Below are positions 1-4,817 of a DNA stretch of 6,324 nt, one piece after another (position 1 is the stretch's first letter; every line of letters begins with the position of its first letter). Under the pieces are notes generated by a model. That model saw nothing but the letters and a program-made list of their open reading frames with translations. It searched no databases and was not told the origin of the DNA. The stretch comes from Hyphomonas sp. (GTDB lineage: Bacteria; Pseudomonadota; Alphaproteobacteria; Caulobacterales; Hyphomonadaceae), in NCBI GenBank assembly GCA_003486945.1, contig DNFL01000323.1, forward strand, positions 1,043 to 7,366, in the 5' to 3' direction. A program made the translations under genes and the position numbers.

Positions 1-58
1 GGGGGGGGGGGGGGTGGGTTGGGTGGGGGGGGGGGGGTGGCGGGGTGGGGGGGGGGGG
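1..58. other. Near-homopolymeric G tract at window edge (probable sequence artefact)
   Basis: Fifty-one of the first 58 bases are G. The exceptions are T at 15, 19, 20, 24, 38 and 46, and C at 41. The composition changes abruptly at about 59 to ordinary coding sequence of a Nudix gene. In that reading frame the tract would encode almost only glycine, where a normal Nudix core is expected. The most economical reading is poly-G miscalling at a read or contig end. A genuine G-quadruplex-forming tract is a less likely alternative. Confidence 0.7.
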
Positions 59-185
59 CGAGCCGGTGGCGGGCGATGACGCGGGCCATGCCGAGTGGAT
101 CTCGCCGGCGCGGCTGGCGGAGATGGCGCTGTGGGACGAGACGCGGCGGGTGATCGAGGCCGCGCGGGGGATGGCGCGAGGTTAG
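57..185 (+). CDS. Nudix hydrolase, C-terminal fragment
   Basis: This is the 3' end of a plus-strand gene stopping at TAG 183-185. The readable peptide starts GEPVAGDDAGHAEWISPARL and ends with a helix containing ALWDETRRVIEAA. The pattern G-E-P-x-A-G-D-D-A-x-x-A-x-W, followed by a Leu-rich helix and a T-R-R-V-I segment, is typical of the last strand and final helix of Nudix (NUDIX/MutT) phosphohydrolases, which hydrolyse nucleoside diphosphates linked to another moiety. The diagnostic Nudix box (GX5EX7REUXEEXGU) would lie upstream and is either outside the window or replaced by the poly-G tract, so substrate class cannot be assigned. The frame stays open through the G tract to position 3, but I do not trust that part. 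The next gene starts 74 bp downstream. Confidence 0.65.
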   Translation, partial: GEPVAGDDAGHAEWISPARLAEMALWDETRRVIEAARGMARG

Positions 186-189
186 GCCC

Positions 190-219
190 TTGACCCTCCG
201 CGAGGGAAGCTTTGTGTAG
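190..219 (+). promoter_or_regulatory. Weak candidate promoter for the short-chain dehydrogenase
   Basis: TTGACC at 190-195 resembles a -35 element. After 12-13 nt comes GCTTTGTG (209-216), a partial match to the Caulobacter-type -10 (GCTANAWC). An alternative -10 with longer spacing is the TGTAGA at 215-220. It sits just after the Nudix stop and about 40-50 bp before the SDR start codon. The -35 overlaps a small inverted repeat (CCCTC/GAGGG, 194-206, 3-nt loop). This is pattern matching only. Confidence 0.3.
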
Positions 220-259
220 ACGGACTTTGAAACCAGAACAGTGCAGGGAGAACGCAGCC

Positions 260-1045
260 ATGACCTACAAACCCTTTGATCTCAGCGGCAAGGTTGTCGT
301 TGTTACCGGCGGCAACAAGGGCATTGGGCTCGGCATGGTGGAGGCGCTGGCGGCGTCGAATGCGGATGTCGTGATCTGGGGCCGCAAGACGGCGGACAAT
401 GATGCGGCGGTAAAGGCAGCCTCGAAGCTTGGCAACGGGAAGGTGAAAGCCTGGGCCGTGGATGTCGGCGAGGAAGATCAGGTTGTGAAGGCGATGAAGG
501 AGGCTGAGGAGGAATTCAAGCGAATCGATTGCTGCATCGCCAATGCCGGCGTCGGGCGCGGATCGGCCGGTTTCGAGACCATGACGCTGGACACCTGGCG
601 TTATAACCAGCGCATCAATTCGGAGGGCGCGTTCTTCACGCTGCGCGAGGCGGCCAAGTCGATGGTTGCGCGGGCGAAGGCCGGTGATCCGGGCGGCAGC
701 CTGGTCGGCACGGCTTCGCTGGCAGGCATTGAAGGCGCGGGCCGCAACCAGGCCTATGCCCACACCAAGGGCGGCCTGATCGCCATGATGAATGCCTGCG
801 CGGTGGAGTATGGCCGCTATGGCATCCGGGCGAATTCCGTGCTGCCGGGCTGGATCGCGACCGACATGACCGAAGGGGCGCAGGGCAATGACGTGTTCCA
901 GACCAAGGTGATCAGCCGCGTGCCGATCCGCCGCTGGGGCGAGCCGGAAGACTTCGGCGGCATCGCGGTTTACCTTGCTTCGGACGCCTCGAAATACCAT
1001 TCGGGCGACACGCTGGTGATCGATGGCGGCTACGCCAAGTTCTGA
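260..1045 (+). CDS. Classical short-chain dehydrogenase/reductase (SDR), NAD(P)-dependent
   Basis: This is a cytosolic Rossmann-fold oxidoreductase of 261 aa, the normal length for classical SDRs. It shows the TGGNKGIG cofactor-binding motif (residues 16-23), Asp68 in the adenine-pocket position (AVDVG), NAG at 95-97, and the complete catalytic tetrad Asn120, Ser153, Tyr166 and Lys170 (YAHTK). It also has the PG motif at 196-197 and the C-terminal IDGGY signature at 254-258. Arg42 after the second strand (IWGRK) suggests NADP(H) preference; this is inference. The ATG at 260 is preferred because a GGGAG ribosome-binding site lies at 246-250. An in-frame ATG at 212 lacks such a site and would add 16 non-conserved residues. 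Substrate cannot be read from sequence: annotated relatives include 3-oxoacyl-ACP reductases, gluconate 5-dehydrogenases and sugar or alcohol dehydrogenases. A strong hairpin terminator follows. Confidence 0.93.
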   Translation: MTYKPFDLSGKVVVVTGGNKGIGLGMVEALAASNADVVIWGRKTADNDAAVKAASKLGNGKVKAWAVDVGEEDQVVKAMKEAEEEFKRIDCCIANAGVGRGSAGFETMTLDTWRYNQRINSEGAFFTLREAAKSMVARAKAGDPGGSLVGTASLAGIEGAGRNQAYAHTKGGLIAMMNACAVEYGRYGIRANSVLPGWIATDMTEGAQGNDVFQTKVISRVPIRRWGEPEDFGGIAVYLASDASKYHSGDTLVIDGGYAKF

Positions 1046-1060
1046 TCGCCGGGCAAAGAA

Positions 1061-1096
1061 AAAGGCCGCTTCCCGAAAGAAGCGGCCTTAAATTTT
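1061..1096. terminator. Bidirectional intrinsic terminator between convergent genes
   Basis: A perfect 10-bp stem AAGGCCGCTT (1062-1071) / AAGCGGCCTT (1080-1089) encloses an 8-nt loop, which can be shortened by one more C-G pair. On the plus strand it is followed by TTAAATTTT; on the minus strand it is followed by a TTTTTCTTT run (complement of 1053-1061). It therefore fits termination of both the plus-strand SDR (stop at 1043-1045) and the minus-strand lipoprotein gene (stop at 1121-1123). Confidence 0.85.
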
Positions 1097-1120
1097 CCAG
1101 TCAGAAGACCGGCACGGAGA

Positions 1121-1366
1121 TTACTCCGGCGCGACTTCTTCGGTAGCTTCCGTGACAGCTTCTTCGGTTGCTTCAACAGCTTCCGTAACAGCTTCTTCGG
1201 TTGCTTCAGCAGCTTCGACGACTGCTTCTTCGGTCACTTCAGCAGCTTCAACAGCCACTTCTTCGACGGTTACTTCTTCAGCAGCCGGAGCAGCTTCTTC
1301 GGTCGCGCCGCAAGCGGCGAGAACGAGAGCGGAAGCAGCGGCAGCAGCAAGGACGAGCTTTTTCAT
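1121..1366 (-). CDS. Small Glu/Ala-rich repeat lipoprotein (unknown function)
   Basis: This 81-aa protein begins MKKLVLAAAAASALVLAACG, a clear lipoprotein signal peptide with lipobox LAAC. Cys19 would be acylated, and Gly at +2 gives no Asp inner-membrane retention signal. The 63-residue mature part uses only C, G, A, T, E, P and V. It has 22 Glu and no Lys, Arg, His or Asp, so it is very acidic. Residues 42-52, 53-63 and 64-74 are three 11-residue repeats (last two: AEATEEAVTEA and VEATEEAVTEA), followed by a TEEVAPE tail. Such repeats suggest a long amphipathic or coiled helix, or disorder; that is inference. I chose the ATG at 1364-1366 because the lipoprotein signal starts there, ahead of an upstream in-frame start at 1417. 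I recognise no named family. The second small gene, upstream on the same strand, appears to be a paralogue. Confidence 0.85.
   Translation of the reverse strand: MKKLVLAAAAASALVLAACGATEEAAPAAEEVTVEEVAVEAAEVTEEAVVEAAEATEEAVTEAVEATEEAVTEATEEVAPE
1145..1243 (-). repeat. Three tandem 33-bp repeats inside the small lipoprotein gene
   Basis: Copies lie at 1145-1177, 1178-1210 and 1211-1243, each encoding 11 residues. Copies 1 and 2 match at 31 of 33 bases, and copies 2 and 3 at 26 of 33. The period is a multiple of three, so copy-number change would keep the reading frame. Confidence 0.85.
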
Positions 1367-1405
1367 GTTGGTAGTACCCCTGTTGAGTGTTCTTGCGAAC
1401 GGCCG

Positions 1406-1417
1406 GTGCTGTAGCAC
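1406..1417 (-). promoter_or_regulatory. Palindrome overlapping a candidate -10 of the small lipoprotein gene
   Basis: GTGCT-GT-AGCAC is a perfect inverted repeat with 5-bp arms. Read on the minus strand it contains GCTACAGC (complement of 1408-1415), which matches 6 of the 7 defined positions of the alphaproteobacterial (Caulobacter) -10 consensus GCTANAWC. It lies about 42 nt upstream of the ATG at 1366, a sensible promoter distance. The matching -35 is weak. It could be a promoter with an operator over it, or chance. Confidence 0.4.
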
Positions 1418-1479
1418 TTATTGAACATTGCCGAAAGTTAATTCTTCGGTTCTGTCTGGCCTTCGCGGTTCGGTTGAAG

Positions 1480-1515
1480 AAAACCCCGGCCCGCCTATGG
1501 GCCAGGGTAGCTTTT
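1480..1515 (-). terminator. Intrinsic terminator of the second small acidic-protein gene
   Basis: The inner stem GGCCC (1488-1492) / GGGCC (1499-1503) has a 6-nt loop. After one C/A mismatch it extends by four more pairs, ACCC (1483-1486) with GGGT (1505-1508). On the minus strand the stem is followed directly by TTTTCTTC. It begins about 14-20 nt beyond the stop of the gene at 1529-1753, so that gene and the downstream lipoprotein gene are probably separate transcription units. Confidence 0.7.
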
Positions 1516-1528
1516 CCGCCGGACCGGA

Positions 1529-1753
1529 TTACTCCGGAGCGGCTTCTTCGGTAACGCCCTCTTCAGCTTCGTCAGCGGCTTCTTCAGCCCCTTCAGCAGC
1601 TTCGACGGCTTCGGCTTCACCATCGCCTTCGGCTTCAACGGCTTCAGCAGCCACTTCAGCTTCGACAACTTCAGTCTCGGCAGCCGGCTCGCCTGCGAAA
1701 GCGACACCAGCAAAAACGAGAGCGGCAGCAGCGCCAGCAAACAGTTTCGTCAT
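1529..1753 (-). CDS. Small secreted Glu/Ala-rich acidic protein (unknown function)
   Basis: This 74-aa protein starts MTKLFAGAAAALVFAGVAFA, a Sec signal peptide with an AFA|G type signal peptidase I site at about residue 20 and no lipobox Cys. The mature ~54 residues contain 20 Glu and 2 Asp and no Lys, Arg or His, and consist mainly of Glu, Ala, Val and Gly. The end TEEAAPE parallels the TEEVAPE end of the lipoprotein encoded at 1121-1366, and the DNA around the two stop codons is nearly identical (26 of 29 bases), so they are probably paralogues. The ATG at 1751-1753 is preferred because the signal peptide begins there and GAGGG lies 9 nt upstream; an upstream in-frame start at 1843 would add a non-signal leader. 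Product is probably periplasmic. Function is unknown. Glu-rich exported proteins may bind cations, but nothing in the sequence proves that. Confidence 0.8.
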   Translation of the reverse strand: MTKLFAGAAAALVFAGVAFAGEPAAETEVVEAEVAAEAVEAEGDGEAEAVEAAEGAEEAADEAEEGVTEEAAPE

Positions 1754-1956
1754 AGGAGTTTTCCCTCTTTTTGACACCCTGCCCGGCGGACTATTCCGCG
1801 GACTGGCCGCTAATGCACAGTGATCGGGGCAAGATTGCGGCAAAGCGAGGACGAATCTGTTCCAAAAGCGGCAAACGCTGCAGATCGATGAAGTCCCTTG
1901 CGTTGACCTTGCGGCGTTTGCCTAAGGCTTGGGCAAGCAGATCCACGGAGACGAAA
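1754..1956. promoter_or_regulatory. Divergent intergenic region with candidate promoters
   Basis: These 203 bp separate the minus-strand acidic-protein gene from the plus-strand flavoenzyme gene. Plus-strand candidates are TTGACA at 1771-1776 followed 14 nt later by CTATTC (1791-1796), and TTGACCT at 1903-1909 followed 11 nt later by CCTAAGGC (1921-1928). The second lies close to the flavoenzyme start and resembles the alphaproteobacterial TTGAC/GCTANAWC arrangement imperfectly. The region also carries the inverted repeat described separately. I see no convincing gene here. Confidence 0.35.
1870..1922. repeat. Long inverted repeat upstream of the flavoenzyme gene
   Basis: GGCAAACGCTGC (1870-1881) and GCGGCGTTTGCC (1911-1922) are complementary over 12 positions with a single G-T wobble, separated by 29 nt. 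The core GCGGCAAA of the left arm (1868-1875) also occurs at 1837-1844, 31 bp upstream. The right arm ends 34 bp before the ATG and overlaps the candidate promoter. It may be operator sites for a regulator or a leader hairpin. Confidence 0.55.
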
Positions 1957-2943
1957 ATGGCCCTCAAGACCCGCCTGACCGACCTTCTCAAAGTGCAGCA
2001 CCCGATCATGCTCGCCGGCATGGGCGGGGTGTCCTATGCGGAAGTGTGCGCCGCGATGTGCAATGCCGGAGGGTACGGCGTGCTCGGCATGGCCGGCACG
2101 GCGCCGGATTTCATCGAGGGCCAGATGAAACGGGTGCGCGAACTGGCGCCCGGCAAACCGTTCGGCGTCGACCTGCTGGCGGCAAGCCCGGAGAGCCTAG
2201 AAGCCTCGGTCGATGTCATCATCAAGGGCGGGGCGGATTCATTTGTCGCAGGCCTGGGCGTGCCCCTGCCGATCATGGACCGGCTGAAAAAGGCGGGCGT
2301 GAAGGTGATGGTGGTCGGCGGCGCGGTGAAGCATGCCATCAAGGCCGAGGAGGCCGGCTGCGATGCCGTAATTCTCCAGGGAGGCGAAGGCGGCGGGCAT
2401 ACGGGTCTTGTCGGGACGCTGCCGCTGGTGGCGCAGGCGGTCGAGGCGGTGAAGATCCCCGTGATCGCCGCGGGCGGCATCTATGACGGTCGCGGCCTTG
2501 CCGCCTCGCTCGCGCTTGGCGCAGAGGGCGTGTGGATGGGCACCCGCTTCATCGCGTCAGCGGAGGCCCATGCCGCGAATATGTACAAGCAGGCCGTGGT
2601 CGAGGCGGGCGATACCGATACGACCCGCACGCGCTGCTATTCCGGCAAGCCGATGCGCTGCCGCACCAACGACTACATCAATGACTGGGAAAGCCGGCCG
2701 CAGGACATCCAGCCCTTCCCGTTCCAGGCGATCCATTCGACCCGGACAGGTGTGATCGGCGGCATTGGCGGCATCACCGACGAAGCGAAACTGTCGATGG
2801 ACAAGTCCTGCTTCGCAATGGGCCAGTCAGCCGGCGGCGTGCGCGAAGTGAAACCGGTGGCGGAGATCGTCGCCGACATCATGCGCGATGCGGAAACCGC
2901 GATCGAACGGGCAAGCCGACTGCGGGTGAAGGCGACGGCCTGA
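1957..2943 (+). CDS. Nitronate monooxygenase (2-nitropropane dioxygenase family), FMN-dependent
   Basis: This is a 328-aa cytosolic TIM-barrel flavoprotein of the NMO/NPD family, which oxidises nitronates to carbonyl compounds and nitrite and is related to FabK-type enoyl-ACP reductases. Family hallmarks are the N-terminal QHPIMLAGMGG (14-24), then NAGGYGVLGMAG (36-47). The QGGEGGGH stretch (141-148) ends in the His that corresponds to the family catalytic/FMN-proximal His. The phosphate-binding AAGGI (171-175) and GVWMGTRF (191-198) and the C-terminal GQSAGGVREVKP (289-300) are also typical. Length is normal. The ATG at 1957 is supported by GGAG at 1947-1950; the frame is open further upstream but without homology-like sequence. 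Family members acting on other acyl or flavin substrates exist, so nitronate as substrate is a family-level assignment. The gene converges with the membrane-protein gene, with only 12 bp between stops. Confidence 0.88.
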   Translation: MALKTRLTDLLKVQHPIMLAGMGGVSYAEVCAAMCNAGGYGVLGMAGTAPDFIEGQMKRVRELAPGKPFGVDLLAASPESLEASVDVIIKGGADSFVAGLGVPLPIMDRLKKAGVKVMVVGGAVKHAIKAEEAGCDAVILQGGEGGGHTGLVGTLPLVAQAVEAVKIPVIAAGGIYDGRGLAASLALGAEGVWMGTRFIASAEAHAANMYKQAVVEAGDTDTTRTRCYSGKPMRCRTNDYINDWESRPQDIQPFPFQAIHSTRTGVIGGIGGITDEAKLSMDKSCFAMGQSAGGVREVKPVAEIVADIMRDAETAIERASRLRVKATA

Positions 2944-2960
2944 TCCGGGGCCGGGTCAGG
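2939..2960. other. Hairpin spanning both convergent stop codons
   Basis: CCTGATCC (2939-2946) pairs with GGGTCAGG (2953-2960), 8 bp with one G-T wobble and a 6-nt GGGGCC loop. The left arm contains the TGA of the flavoenzyme gene (2941-2943) and the right arm contains the complement of the TGA of the membrane-protein gene (2956-2958). No T tract follows on either strand, so it is not a classical intrinsic terminator. It could act as a transcript 3'-end stabiliser or a Rho-linked stop. Confidence 0.45.
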
Positions 2961-3696
2961 TTCGAAGCAGCAGGTCTTCCGCCACTTCCTCTTCGGTGCG
3001 CGCCCGGCGTGTCTTGCCCGGCGCAAGCAGGCCCAGCGCATAGATCAGAAGGAAGAGGTAGATGAATGTCTCCTGCGCTTCGCTCTCACGTGGGACGAGC
3101 TGCGGCAAGCCGAGCGACTTGCGCGCCTCTTCATAGAACAGCCAGAACAGCGCGGAGGCGCCCGCCAGAAGCGTTGCCTGTTGCGGCAGGATGGGCGCGA
3201 GGCGCGTGCGCAAAGGCTGCAAGGCGCCAAGCATCGCAATGACGGGCAGGATGATCACCGTGACGAAGATGCCGATCTGAATCACGGCGCGCGGCTTGTG
3301 GTTTGCCCAGGCGGACGCGTTATGCAGGTTGGTTTCGTTCTGGACGTTGATTGCGGCCCAGCTCTCCGGCGTTTGCCAATTGAAGAAATGCTGGCCCCAG
3401 CTGTGCTCTTCACCTGCGATATAGAAACATCCCAAAGCCAGCAGCATCGTCCAGAGTTTCAAGAGGCGCTGGTGCGGTTGCATGCGGCGGGACGCGAGGA
3501 CAGCGACGATGCTGGCGGCCAGAGGGATGATGAAGTGGCCGAGTTCAACCGGCGCCCAACCTTCGGCAAAGAGACGTTCTGCAAAAGCAGGCGCGACGGC
3601 GCCGACAAGGATCATCGCGGACATGATCGCCAGCGGCAATCCTGCTGACAACCATGAAGGCACGGGCTGGAGATCTGCAATTGATACAGTTTTCAT
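2956..3696 (-). CDS. Multi-pass inner-membrane protein with EExSWGQ and NxQxE motifs, unknown function
   Basis: This 246-aa protein has about six hydrophobic segments (approximately 17-38, 52-69, 80-95, 138-158, 173-189 and 209-225). Between segments 3 and 4 lies a polar stretch, GEEHSWGQHFFNWQTP (95-110), then INVQNETNLHN (116-126). I recall this E-E-x-S-W-G-Q ... TP ... N-x-Q-x-E-x-x-x-H-N pattern from uncharacterised bacterial membrane proteins, but I cannot name the family or a function. A second acidic patch, FYEEARKS (187-194), follows segment 5. The C-terminus is charged and probably cytoplasmic. An in-frame TGA lies two codons before the ATG at 3694-3696, so the protein cannot start earlier; the ribosome-binding site is weak. 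It lies 49 nt downstream of corA on the same strand and may be cotranscribed or translated from its own leader. Clustered Glu/His/Asn next to the membrane could bind metal or form an active site; that is inference. Confidence 0.8.
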   Translation of the reverse strand: MKTVSIADLQPVPSWLSAGLPLAIMSAMILVGAVAPAFAERLFAEGWAPVELGHFIIPLAASIVAVLASRRMQPHQRLLKLWTMLLALGCFYIAGEEHSWGQHFFNWQTPESWAAINVQNETNLHNASAWANHKPRAVIQIGIFVTVIILPVIAMLGALQPLRTRLAPILPQQATLLAGASALFWLFYEEARKSLGLPQLVPRESEAQETFIYLFLLIYALGLLAPGKTRRARTEEEVAEDLLLRT

Positions 3697-3745
3697 GCGT
3701 CAGCATGAACGCCAGCGAACCTAAACCTGCCATGAACAGAGATAT

Positions 3746-4747
3746 CTAGAGCCAGCCGCGCCACTTGAAGAACTGGTAGGGCACGATGGCGGACAGGACC
3801 ATCAGGCCGAGCGCGAAGGGATAGCCATAGGGCCAGGCAAGCTCCGGCATGACGTCGAAGTTCATGCCATAGATCGACGCGATCAGGGTCGGCGGCAGGA
3901 AGACGACGGCGGCGACCGAGAAGATCTTGATGATGCCGGTCTGCTCGATGTTGATCATGCCGAGCGTGGCATCGAGCAGGAAGTTGATCTTCTGCGTGAG
4001 GAAGACCGTGTGGTCTGACAGCGATTGCACATCGCGGCCGATGGATTTCAGGCGGCCGGGCGCGTCCTTGTCGAACTTGCGCGCCTGCACTGCGGCGATG
4101 GCATAGGTGACGAGACGCTGGATGGAGATCAGGCTCTCGCGCACCTTGGAGAGGAGATCGCCCTTGCGGCCGATCTGTTCGAGTACGGAGCGAAAATCAC
4201 GCGGTTTAGCTTTCGGCTGCGGCAAGGCGAGCGGCGAGGCAGACTTCGTTTTCGGCGGAGGAATAGCGAAGATTTCCGCCGAGATTGCATCGAGTTCGTG
4301 CCCCGTGCGCTCGAGTACATCGCCCGCTCGTTCGATCAACCCTTCCAGCAAGCCGGCCATCAGACTGTCTGCCGGCATCGGCCCGCCTTTCTGGCAGCGC
4401 GCGATGAAAGCATCGATGGCGCGCGGCTCTTCATAGCGCACCGTCATCAGCCGCTCTCCGGTGAGCACGAAACTGACCGGGGAGAGCAGCACATTGTCAC
4501 CATCCGTGTTCGACAACATCTGCGCGGTCATCACATGCGCGTCGTCTTCGAAATAGAGCCGGCTCGACAGCTCGATTTCGCTCATTTCCTCCAGCGTCGG
4601 CACATCGATGGAGAAGGCACGCTCGAGCGCGGTTTCCTCGTCTTTCGTGGGGCGCAGCAGATCGACCCAGACGGCCGTGTCGAGCGCGGCGAGGTCTTCG
4701 CCGGCCAGCACAAAACGGCCGTCGCGGTTGGCATAGGTTCGGATCAT
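3746..4747 (-). CDS. corA: Magnesium/cobalt transporter CorA
   Basis: This 333-aa inner-membrane protein forms pentameric Mg2+ (also Co2+, Ni2+) channels in this family. The large N-terminal cytoplasmic domain (1 to ~270) is followed by two C-terminal membrane helices (~273-293 and ~308-326). The signature YGMNF, with Gly294-Met295-Asn296, is the selectivity motif, and the loop then reads MPEL. The run INIEQTGIIKIFSVAAVVFL (265-284) and the FKWRGWL end closely resemble enterobacterial CorA. A Pro/Lys-rich segment at 162-183 (starts IPPPKTKSAS) interrupts the long stalk-helix region and makes the protein slightly longer than the ~316-aa E. coli form. The ATG at 4745-4747 has an ideal AGGGAGG ribosome-binding site (complement of 4754-4760) with 6-nt spacing, so the upstream in-frame start at 4780 is rejected. 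A structured 70-nt leader separates it from the upstream dehydrogenase gene. Confidence 0.95.
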   Translation of the reverse strand: MIRTYANRDGRFVLAGEDLAALDTAVWVDLLRPTKDEETALERAFSIDVPTLEEMSEIELSSRLYFEDDAHVMTAQMLSNTDGDNVLLSPVSFVLTGERLMTVRYEEPRAIDAFIARCQKGGPMPADSLMAGLLEGLIERAGDVLERTGHELDAISAEIFAIPPPKTKSASPLALPQPKAKPRDFRSVLEQIGRKGDLLSKVRESLISIQRLVTYAIAAVQARKFDKDAPGRLKSIGRDVQSLSDHTVFLTQKINFLLDATLGMINIEQTGIIKIFSVAAVVFLPPTLIASIYGMNFDVMPELAWPYGYPFALGLMVLSAIVPYQFFKWRGWL

Positions 4748-4770
4748 CGGCGGCCTCCCTGCGTCAGCGG

Positions 4771-4808
4771 CTTGCGCCATCCGTGGCGCAAGTCGGCGCG
4801 CGGCGCAA
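4771..4808 (-). promoter_or_regulatory. corA leader with perfect 9-bp hairpin and competing pairing
   Basis: CTTGCGCCA (4771-4779) and TGGCGCAAG (4784-4792) form a perfect 9-bp stem with a 4-nt loop. A second GGCGCAA copy (4802-4808) could pair with the same TTGCGCC (4772-4778), so two exclusive folds are possible in the minus-strand RNA. The hairpin sits 11 nt upstream of the corA Shine-Dalgarno sequence (its nearest arm at 4771 versus 4760). No T tract follows, so simple intrinsic termination is unlikely. It is too short for a known M-box Mg2+ riboswitch. Confidence 0.45.
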
Positions 4809-4817
4809 CGCCCCGGC

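Noticed and set aside
182..1000. Long minus-strand open frame (272 codons) opposite the SDR gene
   Set aside because: The plus-strand SDR has all catalytic motifs and a ribosome-binding site. The antisense frame has no recognisable domain and follows from high GC at third positions.
1145..1300. CRISPR-like or microsatellite repeat array
   Set aside because: The repeats are contiguous 33-bp units without spacers and keep codon phase. They encode the 11-residue repeats of the small lipoprotein.
1428..1823. Plus-strand open frame containing a viral 2A-like EENPGP motif (about 1472-1495)
   Set aside because: The motif arises from the C-rich terminator stem of the minus-strand gene, lacks the usual Asp before V-E, and the frame is a Ser/Ala-rich shadow of the Glu/Ala-rich gene on the other strand.
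1771..1956. Possible N-terminal extension of the nitronate monooxygenase from an in-frame TTG
   Set aside because: The extension is Arg/Lys/Ser-rich and unlike the family, which normally begins a dozen residues before the QHPIM motif. A good GGAG site precedes the ATG at 1957.
3545..3733. Small minus-strand open frame beginning at 3733, between corA and the membrane protein
   Set aside because: It overlaps the membrane-protein start in another frame, is short, and shows no hydrophobic or domain pattern of its own.
4748..4817. M-box type Mg2+ riboswitch upstream of corA
   Set aside because: Only about 70 nt separate the genes, far less than the M-box aptamer needs, and no matching conserved core is seen. 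Only a simple hairpin with an alternative pairing is supported.
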